Origin: Massilia terrae
GTDB lineage: Bacteria > Pseudomonadota > Gammaproteobacteria > Burkholderiales > Burkholderiaceae_D
Direction of reading: 5' to 3'
Assembly (NCBI RefSeq): GCF_024753145.1
Contig: NZ_JANUGU010000001.1
Coordinates: 868,001 to 932,000, forward strand
Length of the DNA: 64,000 nt
In this document: one piece after another, positions 8,354 to 17,400 of the stretch
How positions within the stretch are numbered: the first letter of the stretch is position 1
Layout: each line of letters starts with the position of its first letter
Program-made: the position numbers and the translations under genes
The notes under the pieces: generated by a model
What the model was told of the DNA's origin: nothing
Database searches by the model: none
Seen by the model: the letters and a program-made list of their open reading frames with translations, nothing else

Positions 8354-9106
8354 TTATTGCCGCAGCAAGCCGACGAACTGCGCGAGGTCTTTGTCCGCCA
8401 CGTCGGATACCGCCGAATAATTCATGCCGCCGGCGCTCCAGCGTACCAGGCGATAGCCCTGCACCCGCGTCGATTGCGGGGTCTCGGGAAACTCCGTCCC
8501 CGGCCAGATGTACAGGTTGATCGGGTGGCGGTAGCGCCGGTAGACCAGCACCGCGACATCGTGCTGTTCCAGATAGTCGAGGCGTCCGCCAATCAGCGGG
8601 AAACCTTGCTGCGCCAGGTCGACCACCGGCGGAGCAAAGTTCAGCTTACCGATGAACCATGGCTTGACGGTATGCTGGTCGGTCGAAGCGACGTCGGTCA
8701 GGTGGTCCACCTGCAAGGAACGGACGTGATTCTCCACCAGTTCCTCGGTCAGGCGCTGCTGGGCTGAAGGGACGGCGCGGTACTCGCTGACGCCCCATGC
8801 GAGCGCCAGCAGGACCGCGAGGGCGGCCGCCGCCTGGGCCCACCAGGCCTGGCGCGACGCCGGGCGCGGGCGTGGCGAGCGTTCGGCCGGCAAGCCTGCG
8901 AGAATGCGCGAACGCAGTGCCGCCGGCGCCTCGATGTAGGCCGCTCCGCTGCGGACCCGCATGCCGGCCTGGCGCTGGGCTTCGACTTCTTGCCGGCAGG
9001 CGAGGCAGGTCTCGAGATGACGCTCGACTGCGAGGGCGTCGACAATGCCCAGTTCCTGGTCTATATAAGCGGGCAAGAGTTGCTGGACTTCACTATGCTC
9101 CATCAT
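8354..9106 (-). CDS. Zinc-finger anti-sigma factor, membrane-bound
   Basis: This 250-residue protein has the N-terminal anti-sigma zinc-binding motif H30-x3-C34-x2-C37 (ERHLETCLAC), one transmembrane helix at about 87-107 (WAQAAAALAVLLALAWGVS) and a roughly 140-residue periplasmic domain. It should hold the adjacent ECF sigma factor inactive at the membrane until a periplasmic signal releases it. The start MMEHSEV at 9106 overlaps the last 14 bases of the sigma gene and uses the GGGGGGA just before it. The longer in-frame reading from 9154 lacks a ribosome site. The signal sensed is unknown. Confidence 0.85.
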   Translation of the reverse strand: MMEHSEVQQLLPAYIDQELGIVDALAVERHLETCLACRQEVEAQRQAGMRVRSGAAYIEAPAALRSRILAGLPAERSPRPRPASRQAWWAQAAAALAVLLALAWGVSEYRAVPSAQQRLTEELVENHVRSLQVDHLTDVASTDQHTVKPWFIGKLNFAPPVVDLAQQGFPLIGGRLDYLEQHDVAVLVYRRYRHPINLYIWPGTEFPETPQSTRVQGYRLVRWSAGGMNYSAVSDVADKDLAQFVGLLRQ

Positions 9107-9647
9107 TCCCCCCGAGTGTGGCGCCGAGGCTCCTGGCGAGCAGCTTGCGGCCACGTCCTAGCCGTGACATGACGGTTCCGATCGGAATCCCGACAATCGC
9201 GGCAATTTCCTTGTACGACAGATCTTCCAGTTCACGCATGACGACGACCTCGCGAAATTCCAAGGGCAGGGCGGCGAGCGCCTGGTGCACCACCCGGTCG
9301 CAATCCTGTCGCATCAGCAGCGCCTCGGGCGTCGCACGGGCTTGTTCCGGCCAGGCGTCGCCAGACGGGTCGAGGCTGTGGAGCGTTTCGTCGAACTCGG
9401 TCTGGGACGCGGCGCCATTGACCCTGCACCAGCTGTAAAAGGTGTTGCGGACGATGCGCAGCAGCCAGACTCGTCCGTCGTCGCCGTGGAAGCCCGCGAA
9501 ATACTTGTAGGCGCGCATCGCGGCCTCCTGCACCACATCCTGCGCGTCGTCGCGGTTGTGGGTCAGCCAGCAGGCCAGATTGAAGGCCGAATCCAGGTGC
9601 GGCAGGATCAATTCCCGGAATCGTGCTTCAAGGATCGAGGTGGCCAT
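9093..9647 (-). CDS. ECF-family RNA polymerase sigma factor
   Basis: This sigma factor of about 184 residues has region 2 (FRELILPHLDSAFNLACWLTHNRDDAQDVVQEA..) and region 4 (ALAALPLEFREVVVMRELEDLSYKEIAAIVGIPIGTVMSRLGRGRK) with a clear HTH. It partners the overlapping zinc-finger anti-sigma gene. I prefer the ATG at 9647 (MATSILEAR). The putative ECF promoter ends near 9676 and would leave the upstream ATG at 9668 leaderless. The 9668 start (191 residues) cannot be excluded. The divergent metallophosphoesterase/cupredoxin operon carries the same promoter box, so it is the likely regulon. Confidence 0.88.
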   Translation of the reverse strand: MATSILEARFRELILPHLDSAFNLACWLTHNRDDAQDVVQEAAMRAYKYFAGFHGDDGRVWLLRIVRNTFYSWCRVNGAASQTEFDETLHSLDPSGDAWPEQARATPEALLMRQDCDRVVHQALAALPLEFREVVVMRELEDLSYKEIAAIVGIPIGTVMSRLGRGRKLLARSLGATLGGNDGA

Positions 9648-9675
9648 GGATAGAATTCCGCTTGTCATCCCATCA

Positions 9676-9702
9676 AGACTGCTGCGCCTGTGATTTTATT
9701 CC
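9676..9702 (-). promoter_or_regulatory. Putative ECF promoter of the sigma/anti-sigma operon
   Basis: The minus strand has the -35-like box GGAATAA (9702-9696), a 16-base spacer and GTCT (9679-9676). The extended box TCGGGAATAA is identical to the one on the plus strand in the same intergenic region, so the sigma factor probably activates its own operon. Confidence 0.55.
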
Positions 9703-9719
9703 CGATTGCGGACAGTTCG

Positions 9720-9748
9720 GGAATAAGTCCGCGCCGATCCCGGTATAC
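9720..9748 (+). promoter_or_regulatory. Putative ECF promoter of the metallophosphoesterase/cupredoxin operon
   Basis: GGAATAA (9720-9726), a 16-base spacer and GTATAC (9743-9748) mirror the minus-strand promoter. With the three bases before it the box reads TCGGGAATAA on both strands, forming the inverted repeat 9698-9724. The predicted start is near 9753, leaving a leader of about 34 bases that includes GGAGGAGG. Confidence 0.58.
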
Positions 9749-9786
9749 CCCGTCACCGATGTTCAAGGCGACTGGAGGAGGCGAAG

Positions 9787-10680
9787 ATGAAACACACGAT
9801 CAAGCGGCGCGATTTCCTCAAGATGGCGGGGCTGGGCGGCATTGTCTATGCGTCCGGCCTGGCCGGCTGGGCGCGGGCGGGCACGCCTGCCGAGGACTTT
9901 TATTTCGTGCAGATGTCGGATGCGCACTGGGGCTTCGAAGGCCCGCCCAATCCGGACGCGCGCGGCACCTTGCCCAAGGCTGTGGCGGCGGTGAACAGCC
10001 TGGAGCCGCCGCCGGACTTCATCGTCTTCACCGGCGACCTGACCCACACCACCGACGATCCGGCCGAGCGCCGCAAGCGGCTGCGCGAGTTCAAGGGCAT
10101 CATCGGCGGCCTGCGCGTCAAGGACGTGCATTTCATGCCCGGCGAGCATGACGCCTCGCTCGACAAGGGGGCGGCCTTCCAGGAGTTTTTTGGCGACACG
10201 CACTATACCTTCGACCACAAGGGCGTGCATTTCATCGTGCTCGACAATGTCTCCGACCCGGCGGGGAAAATCGGTGATGCCCAGCTGGCCTGGCTGTCCT
10301 CGGACCTGGCCAAGACGGGAGCGGACGTGCCGATCGTCGTGTTCACGCATCGGCCGCTGTTCGACCTGTATCCGCAATGGGATTGGGCGACCCGCGATGG
10401 CGCGGCTGCCGTCGCGCTCTTGATGCCCCATCCGAACGTGACGGTCTTCTACGGTCATATTCACCAGGAAAACCACCACCTGACCGGCCATATCGCCCAC
10501 CACGCGGCGCGCTCGCTGATCTACCCCTTGCCAGCGCCCGGTTCACAGCCCAAGCGCCTGCCGGTGCCCTGGGATGCCGCGCACCCGTATCGCGGACTCG
10601 GCTTTCGGGAAACCGGGGTGGAGCAAGCGGGCCGCGACTTCGAGCTGCAGGAGTTCCCGGTCCAGCGAGGCGCATCGTGA
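9787..10680 (+). CDS. Tat-exported calcineurin-like metallophosphoesterase
   Basis: This 297-residue protein has a twin-arginine signal (RRDFLK at 7-12, then a hydrophobic stretch) and is exported folded to the periplasm. The metallophosphoesterase blocks are recognisable: DAH (D45, H47), GDLTH (D84), GEHD (120-122), THRP and GHIH. The usual GDxxD and GNHD blocks read GDLTH and GEHD here, so the metal site may differ from standard family members and the substrate cannot be predicted. GGAGGAGG precedes the start. Its stop overlaps the GTG of the cupredoxin gene, and both probably depend on the divergent ECF sigma factor. Confidence 0.82.
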   Translation: MKHTIKRRDFLKMAGLGGIVYASGLAGWARAGTPAEDFYFVQMSDAHWGFEGPPNPDARGTLPKAVAAVNSLEPPPDFIVFTGDLTHTTDDPAERRKRLREFKGIIGGLRVKDVHFMPGEHDASLDKGAAFQEFFGDTHYTFDHKGVHFIVLDNVSDPAGKIGDAQLAWLSSDLAKTGADVPIVVFTHRPLFDLYPQWDWATRDGAAAVALLMPHPNVTVFYGHIHQENHHLTGHIAHHAARSLIYPLPAPGSQPKRLPVPWDAAHPYRGLGFRETGVEQAGRDFELQEFPVQRGAS

Positions 10681-11030
10681 AGTCCAGCCCGCAGCGGCGC
10701 CTGCTGTTGCTCGGAGCACTGGCCATCATGGTCCCGGCAAGGGCGAGGCGGCAACAGGAGCAGGTGATCCGGGTGCGCGCCCGGAGGTTCGTCTTCGATC
10801 CGTCCGAAATCCGGTTGGCGCGTGGCGTGCCGGTCACCTTCGAATTCACCTCGCTGGACGTGCCGATGGGATTCAACTTGCCCGATTTCAACGTCCGGAG
10901 CGACATCATGCCCGGCGCCACCACGAGTTTGCGGTTCACACCCGACAAGGCCGGCGAATTTTCATTTCATTGCGACATTTTCTGCGGATCGGGCCACGAG
11001 ACGATGGCCGGTACGCTCATCGTCAGCTAG
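10677..11030 (+). CDS. Small exported cupredoxin with a CuA-like C-x3-C-x3-H-x2-M motif
   Basis: This 117-residue protein starts at a GTG overlapping the upstream stop (GTGA), with GAGG before it. The N-terminus (RRLLLLGALAIMVPARA) is signal-like. The fold matches cupredoxins of the COX2 type. The C-terminal loop HCDIFCGSGHETM gives C99, C103, H107 and M110, the spacing of a binuclear CuA site. The upstream ligand, normally His in DVxH, reads M64 in DVPMGF, and H98 directly precedes C99. The copper site may therefore be modified or mononuclear. It is encoded with the exported phosphoesterase and may be an electron carrier or copper-binding protein of the same stress response. Confidence 0.8.
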   Translation: MKSSPQRRLLLLGALAIMVPARARRQQEQVIRVRARRFVFDPSEIRLARGVPVTFEFTSLDVPMGFNLPDFNVRSDIMPGATTSLRFTPDKAGEFSFHCDIFCGSGHETMAGTLIVS

Positions 11031-11040
11031 CATCTCCACC

Positions 11041-11076
11041 AGCGGGCATTATGCAATATCTTGCATAATGCCCGCT
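11041..11076 (+). terminator. Strong hairpin after the cupredoxin gene
   Basis: A perfect 16-bp stem (11041-11056 with 11061-11076) has a TATC loop and is followed by TTTGC. It begins 10 bp after the cupredoxin stop. The T-tract is short but the stem is very stable, so it is a likely terminator and insulator before the TonB receptor gene. Confidence 0.75.
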
Positions 11077-11226
11077 TTGCTCAAGGCCGTGATTGTTTGC
11101 AATCCGGGGGGTATGAATCTTTTTCGACAGACGTCTCGACAAATGAGGGCGTGTTTTTTGCGCGCCGGCGCGAGGAGCGCCAGTGCAGCTTCCCTCATGA
11201 AAAATATCGACAGGAGACGACAGAAA

Positions 11227-14200
11227 ATGAAGGCGAATCATCCGGATTCACGCCGCGGCGCGGCGTTCCAGCGCAGCCTGATCAGCATGGGCGTGCTGGC
11301 CATGCTGGCATCGGCGCAAGCGTATGCCCAGGACTCATCCACCCAGCAGGCCGCCGCCCCCAGCGACGCGCCTGCCAGCGCCACCGCGCCGGCTGCCGAC
11401 AAAGCTGCCGACAAGGCCAACGACAGCGTGGTCGTGGTCACCGGCTTCCGGGCCAGCCTGAACAGCGCCCTGAACACCAAGAAGAACAGCGACGGCATCG
11501 TCGACGTGATCAAGGCCGAAGATATCGCCAAGTTCCCGGACGCCAACCTGGCCGAATCGATGCAGCGCGTGCCGGGCGTGTCGCTCGCGCGCGGCGACGG
11601 CGGCGAGGGCAAGCAGATCACCGTGCGCGGCCTGAACTCCGGCTTCACCCGGGTGCGCATCAACGGCATCGAAGGCGTGGCCGCCACCGGCGCGTCCGAC
11701 ATCAACGGCAGCACCAACCGCGGGCGCGGCTTCGACTTTTCGGTGTTCGCGTCGGAACTGTTCAACAGCCTCGAAGTGCGCAAGACGTCGGAAGCGGCGG
11801 TCGAGGAAGGCTCGCTCGGCGCCACCGTCGACCTGCGCACCGCGCGGCCCTTCGACTTCAAGGGCCGCACCGTCAACTTCGGCGTGCAGGAATTCCACAA
11901 CACCCTCGCCGACAAGACCCAGCCGCGCCTGACCGCGCTGCTGTCGAACCGCTGGGACACCGCCTACGGCAAATTCGGCGCCTTGATTTCCGGCGCCTTC
12001 TCGAAGCGCCGTGCGACCGAGGAAGGCTACGAGGCGGTCGACCTGCTGAGCGCCAGCAACGACGGCGGCTTCTGCTCGCCGCTCGGCGCCGCGGTCCAGA
12101 ATCCGGCCAACAACGCCACCAAGGGCATCACCCCGACCGCCTGCGGCTTCGGCGTGCCGCGCACCTCGGACCCGGCCGCCTACAACAACGTGATGAGCCG
12201 CCTCGACGACTACGGCCAGACCGTGGCCAACCCGCCGCCGGGCTCGGGCTCGTTCGCGCCGCGCATCCCGCGCTATCGCCGTTCCCAGACCGATTACGAG
12301 CGCACCGGCCTCACCAACTCCTGGCAGTGGCGCGGCAAGGACACCGACATCAACCTCGACCTGATGTACGGGAAATTCGCGAACAAGCGCTACGACAACT
12401 ACATCGAGGCGATCTCCTTCGGGCGCACCCTGGCGCAGGCCAACGGCAAGCCGCAGACCTCGATCCTCGCGTCCGACTTCAACCAGGACGGCCGCTGGGT
12501 CTACGGCCAGTTCAATGCCGTGGACGACCGCACCGAAGGCCTGCTGGACGTGTACACGACCAAGTTCCGCCAGCACGTGCTGTCCGGCAGCCACAAGTTC
12601 AGCGACACGGTGAAGATGAACTTCCTGCTCGGTAACTCGAACTCGAACCTGAACGAGCCGACCCGCGCCACCGTGCAGTTCGACGCGCCGAACGTGAACG
12701 GCTTCTCCTGGGACTTCCGCAACAACCCGAACGTGCCGACCCTTAATTTCGGCATGGACGTGAGCAACCCCAACCTGTTCAGCTTCGGCCCGCAGGAAGC
12801 GGACGGCACCGTGCACGGCCAGTTCGTGGGCCGCTACCTCGACACCACCAACAAGCTCGAAACCCATGAAGTCAACCTGAGCTGGGAGCTGAACGACCAC
12901 CTGACCAGCCGCTTCGGCCTGTCTCAGCGCAAGAACATCTGGAGCAATTACGAAGTGGGCTCGGGCGCCAACGGCCTGGCCCTGCCGGCCGGCGTGACCA
13001 TGGCCGACATCTCGCGCCAGATCAGCGGCTTCGGTTCCGGCCTGGGCGGCAGCGGCGTGCCGAGCTCGTGGGCAGCGGTGGACCTGGACAAGTTCCGCGC
13101 CGTGTACGACATCGAGTGCCACTGCTCCGCCGTGCCGGGATCGCAGTACAACATCGCCAGCCAGACCAACCGCCGGGTCGAGGAGAAAATCGATGCGCTG
13201 TACGGCATGATGGACTTCAACTATGACCTGCTGGGCATCACCTGGCGCGGCAATGCCGGCGTGCGCCGCGCCGACACCACCGCCACCTCGACCGCGATCA
13301 TCAACGTCGGCGGCGCGCTGCAGCCGAATACCGGCGTGAAGAAGTACCACGACTGGCTGCCTGCATTCAATTTGACGGCCGAACTGCCGAAGAACGTATT
13401 CATGCGCTTCTCGGCTGGCAAGACCCTGTCGCGTCCGGAGTACACCGACATGGCGCCGTCGGTCAGCGTGTCGACCACCTCGCAATCGGTCACCATCGGC
13501 AACCCGAACCTCGATCCGATCCGCGCCAAGACCTACGACCTGCAGGCCGAGTGGTACTACGCGAAGAATGCGATGGTCTCGCTGGGCTACTTCCACAAGG
13601 ACATCGGCTCCTTCATCCAGACGGTGAACACGCGCGCGCCGTACAACACGCTGGGTCTGCCGAACGAGCTGCTGATCACGAACGGCTGCTCGATCACGGG
13701 CGGGGTGCCGGGCTGCATCACGCTGCCGGATACCGAAGTGAACATCAGCCGCAAGGTCAATACGCAGGGCGGGCCGCTGAATGGCGTGGAATTCAACCTG
13801 CAGGCGCCGTTCAGCTTCCTGCCTGGATTCTGGAGCAACTTCGGCCTGCTCGCGAACGCGACGGCGGTGAAGTCGAAGATCACCTACATCACGCGTCTCG
13901 ACAACCCGGCGACCCCGGCGAACGAGCAGCTGACCAAGGTGTCCGACTTCACGGGCCTTTCGCCGCGCACCTACAACCTGACGCTGTACTACGAGAACGA
14001 GAAGTTCAGCGCCCGTGTGTCGTCCGCGCACCGCTCGCGTTATCTGTCGGCGGTGCTGGGTGACGTGAACGGCGCCGACTACACTTTCGTCGACGGCTCG
14101 ACCAACGTCGATATGAGCCTGTCGTACAACGTGACGCCGCAACTGCGCATCTCGCTGGAGGCCCAGAACCTGACGGACGCGCCGCTGCGCTACGGCAAGG

Positions 14201-14277
14201 ACCTGACGCGCAACGATACGCTGCTGTACGTGCATTCGGGCCGGTCGTTCGTGCTCGGTGCGAACTACAAGTTCTGA
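11227..14277 (+). CDS. TonB-dependent outer-membrane receptor (carbohydrate type), without STN domain
   Basis: This 1016-residue receptor has a signal peptide (about 1-33, ending AYAQ), a TonB box region (SVVVVTGFRASL), a plug domain at about 80-220 (FPDANLAESMQRVPGV..ITVRGLNSGFTRVRINGI) and a long barrel ending in aromatic YKF. The plug style with very long loops is that of the TonB-Xanth-Caul group, often tied to glycan uptake. It is a close paralogue of the receptor at 14461-17673 on the opposite strand; long identical stretches occur (SEAAVEEGSLGATVDLR, SNDGGFCSPLGAAVQNPA). It lacks the N-terminal STN extension of that copy. The ATG at 11227 follows AGGAGACGACAGAAA. An in-frame ATG at 11197 is less well placed. 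Confidence 0.92.
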   Translation: MKANHPDSRRGAAFQRSLISMGVLAMLASAQAYAQDSSTQQAAAPSDAPASATAPAADKAADKANDSVVVVTGFRASLNSALNTKKNSDGIVDVIKAEDIAKFPDANLAESMQRVPGVSLARGDGGEGKQITVRGLNSGFTRVRINGIEGVAATGASDINGSTNRGRGFDFSVFASELFNSLEVRKTSEAAVEEGSLGATVDLRTARPFDFKGRTVNFGVQEFHNTLADKTQPRLTALLSNRWDTAYGKFGALISGAFSKRRATEEGYEAVDLLSASNDGGFCSPLGAAVQNPANNATKGITPTACGFGVPRTSDPAAYNNVMSRLDDYGQTVANPPPGSGSFAPRIPRYRRSQTDYERTGLTNSWQWRGKDTDINLDLMYGKFANKRYDNYIEAISFGRTLAQANGKPQTSILASDFNQDGRWVYGQFNAVDDRTEGLLDVYTTKFRQHVLSGSHKFSDTVKMNFLLGNSNSNLNEPTRATVQFDAPNVNGFSWDFRNNPNVPTLNFGMDVSNPNLFSFGPQEADGTVHGQFVGRYLDTTNKLETHEVNLSWELNDHLTSRFGLSQRKNIWSNYEVGSGANGLALPAGVTMADISRQISGFGSGLGGSGVPSSWAAVDLDKFRAVYDIECHCSAVPGSQYNIASQTNRRVEEKIDALYGMMDFNYDLLGITWRGNAGVRRADTTATSTAIINVGGALQPNTGVKKYHDWLPAFNLTAELPKNVFMRFSAGKTLSRPEYTDMAPSVSVSTTSQSVTIGNPNLDPIRAKTYDLQAEWYYAKNAMVSLGYFHKDIGSFIQTVNTRAPYNTLGLPNELLITNGCSITGGVPGCITLPDTEVNISRKVNTQGGPLNGVEFNLQAPFSFLPGFWSNFGLLANATAVKSKITYITRLDNPATPANEQLTKVSDFTGLSPRTYNLTLYYENEKFSARVSSAHRSRYLSAVLGDVNGADYTFVDGSTNVDMSLSYNVTPQLRISLEAQNLTDAPLRYGKDLTRNDTLLYVHSGRSFVLGANYKF

Positions 14278-14343
14278 TGCCCTGGGCAGGCGCCGCGTCC
14301 GGATGGCCGCGGCGCTCTGCCCACAACCTGTCTCCCCTGTTTG

Positions 14344-14368
14344 CGGCCCCTTGCGGGCCGTTTTTTTT
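14344..14368 (+). terminator. Rho-independent terminator of the first TonB receptor gene
   Basis: The stem CGGCCC/GGGCCG with a 5-base loop is followed by eight Ts (14361-14368), 67 bp after the receptor stop codon. Confidence 0.85.
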
Positions 14369-14373
14369 ACCCT

Positions 14374-14455
14374 GGGGTCAGGTCGTCCAAAGAATCAAGA
14401 TTGCGATAGGAATATAGTAGGTCGGTAATTTTGATTGATTGGACGACCTGACCCC
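14374..14455. repeat. 82-bp inverted-repeat element (MITE/REP-like), copy 1
   Basis: The ends are GGGGTCAGGTCGTCC and its exact reverse complement, and the homology continues for about 25 bp into each side (AAAGAATCAA versus TTGATTGATT). The interior (about 35 bp) is AT-rich and non-coding. A second copy with the same ends but a different interior lies at 62664-62751. It is probably a non-autonomous element mobilised in trans, for example by a REP-associated tyrosine transposase; no transposase is in this window. Confidence 0.8.
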
Positions 14456-14460
14456 GGGGT

Positions 14461-17400
14461 TTAGTACCGGTAGTTCAGCCCCAGCATCACCGACCGCCCA
14501 AAATGCACGTACAGCAGTGTGTCATTCCGCCTCAAATCCTTCCCATAGCGCAGCGGCGTATCGGTCAGGTTCTGGCCTTCGAGCGTCAGGCGCAGCCGCG
14601 GGGTGATGCTGTACGACAGGCTCATGTCGATATTGGTCGTGCCGTCGACGAAGGTGTAATCCGCGCCGTTCACATTGCCCAGCACCGCCGACAGATAGCG
14701 TGAACGGTGGGCCGCCGACACCCGTGCCGCAAACCTTGGATCCTCATAGAACAGCGTCAGGTTGTAGGTCCGCGGCGACAGCCCGGTGAAGTCCGACGTC
14801 TGGGACAGCTGCTCGTTGACTGGCGTCGCGGGGTTGTCGACCCGCGTAATGTAGGTGATCCGCGATTTCACCGCCGTCGCATTCGCAAGCAGACCGAAGT
14901 TGCGCCAGAATCCCGGCAGGAAGCTGAACGGCGCCTGCAGGTTGAATTCCAGCCCGTCCAGCGGCCCACCCGGCGTGTTGACTTTGCGGTACACCACCAC
15001 GTCGGAATCCGGCAGCGTCGGGCAGCCCGGCGTGCCGCCGGTCAGCGAGCAGCCGCCGCTGATGATCAGCAGCGCGTTCGACAAACCCAGTGTGTTGTAC
15101 GGCGCGCGCGCGGTCACCTGCTGGATGAAGGTATTGATGTCCTTGTGGTAGTAGCCCAGCGAGACCATTGCATTCTTCCCGTAGTACCACTCCGCCTGCA
15201 GGTCGTAGGTCCGGGCGCGGATCGGATCCAGGTCCGGGTTGCCAATCGCGACCGTCTGCGAGTTGGTCGAGACGGCGACCGAGGGCGCAAGGTCGACATA
15301 TTCCGGCCGCGACAAGGTCTTGCCGGCCGAGAAGCGCAGGTACACGCTGGACGGCAGCCGCGCCGTCAGGTTCAGGGACGGCAGCCAGTCCCGGTACTTT
15401 TTCACGCCCGTGTTCGGTAGCAGCGCATCGTTGACGTTGATGAGCGCGGTCGAGGTGGCCGTCGTCGACGCGCCGCGCAGGCCGACGTTGCCGCGCCAGC
15501 CGATGCCCAGCAGGTCATGGTTGAAGTCGAGCATACCGTAGAGCGCGTCGATCTTCTCTTCGACCCGGCGCTTCACCTGGTTGCCGAGGTCGTACTGCGA
15601 TCCCGGCACGGCCGCGCAGTGGCACTCGATGTCGGCCACGGCGCGGAACTTGTCCAGGTCCACCGCGGCCCACGCGCTCGGCACGCCGCTGCCGCCGAGG
15701 CCGGCGCCGAAGCCGCCGATCTGGCGCGAGATGTCGGCCATCGTGATGCCGGCGGGCAGGGCCAGCCCGTTGGCGCCCGAGCCGACCTCGTAGTTGCTCC
15801 AGATGTTGTTGCGCATCGAGACGCCGAAGTGCGCGGCCAGCTTGTCGTCGAGCTCCCAGCGCAGCTTGAGCTCATGGGTTTCGAGCTTGTTGGTGGTATC
15901 CAGGTAGCGGCCCACGAACTGCCCGTGCACGGTGCCGTCGGCGTCCTGCGGCGCGAAACTGAACAGGCCGGGATTGCTCACATCCATGCCGAAATTCAGG
16001 TTCGGGAAGTGATGATTATTGCGCGAATCCCAGGAGAAGCCGTTCACATTGGGCGCGTCGAACTGCACCGTGGCACGGCTTGGATTGTTCAGGTTCGAAT
16101 TGGAATTGCCGAACAGGAAGTTCATCTTGACCGTGTCGCTGAACTTGTGGCTGCCGGACAGGACATGCTGGCGGAACCTGGTCGTGTAGACATCCAGCAG
16201 GCCTTCGGTGCGCACGTCGACGCCGTTGAACTTGCCGTAGTCCCAGCTGCCATCCTGGCTGAAGTCGGCGGCGACGATCGAGCTCTCCGGCTTGCCGTTT
16301 GCCTGCGCCATCGACCGGGCAAAGGAGATCGCCTCGATGTAGTTGTCGTAGCGCTTGTTGGCGAACTTCCCGTACATCAGGTCGAGATTGATGCTGGTGT
16401 CGCTGTTGCGCCACTGCCAGGCGTTGGTGATGCCGCTGCGTTCGTAGTCGGTCTCCGAGCGCCGGTAGCGCGGGATGCGTGGCGCGAACGCGCCCGAGCC
16501 TGGCGCTGGCTTGGCCACGGTCTGGCCGTAATCGTCGGTACGGCTCATCACGGCGTTGTATGCGGCCGGATCCGAGGTGCGCGGCACGCCGTAGCCGCAT
16601 GCGGCTGCGGTGGTGCCCTTGGCCGGGTCGTCGGCCGGGTTCTGGACGGCAGCCCCAAGCGGCGAGCAGAAGCCGCCGTCGTTGCTTGCACTCAGCAGGT
16701 TGACGGCTTCGTAGCCCTCCTCAGTGGCGCGGCGTTTTGAGTATGCTGCCGACACCAGCGCACCGAATTTGCCGTAGTCCGTTTCCCAGCGGTTCGACAG
16801 CAGCAGGGCCAGGCGCGGCTGGGTCTTGCCGGTCAGCGAGTTGTGCAGTTCCTGCCCGCCGACGCTGACCGTCGCGCCCTTGAAGTCGAAAGGGCGGGGC
16901 GCGCGCAGGTCGACGGTGGCGCCGAGCGAGCCTTCCTCGACCGCCGCTTCCGAGGTCTTGCGCACCACCAGCTTGTTGAACAGTTCGGAGGCGAACACGG
17001 AAAAATCGAAGGCGCGGGTGCGGTTGGTCGCATCGTTGATGTCCGAGGCGCCGCTGGCGGCCGATGCTTCGATGCCGTTGATGCGCACCCGCGTGTAGCG
17101 GGGACTGAGGCCGCGCACCGTGATCTGGCGGCCTTCGCCGCCTTCGCCGCGAGTGAGCGCAACGCCGGGCACGCGCTGCAGCGATTCCGCCAGGTTGGCA
17201 TCGGGGAAGCGCGCAACGTCTTCGGCGACGATGGCGTCCATGATGCCGTCCGCCTCGCGCTTGAGCGCCAGCGCCGTGTTCACGCTGGCCCGGAAACCGG
17301 AGACGATGACCGATGGCATTGGCGGCCGCTCCGTGAGCACAGGCGGAGCAGGCGACGCAGGCGCGGCCATGATCACGATCGCGCCGTCGGAATTGGTCTT

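Noticed and set aside
11124..11141. TCGACA-GACGTC-TCGACA symmetric motif upstream of the first TonB receptor
   Set aside because: It is a direct repeat flanking a 6-bp palindrome. It is short, single-copy, and has no matching element elsewhere in the window.
10822..11226. N-terminal extension of the first TonB receptor back to 10822
   Set aside because: It would run through the cupredoxin gene and a strong hairpin. The signal peptide and ribosome site place the start at 11227.
11335..14235. 966-residue minus-strand reading frame
   Set aside because: Antisense of the first TonB receptor. The translation is His/Val/Arg-rich without any domain pattern. Similar shadows at 33660-36488, 38321-41176, 54875-57883 and 57965-60499 were discarded for the same reason.
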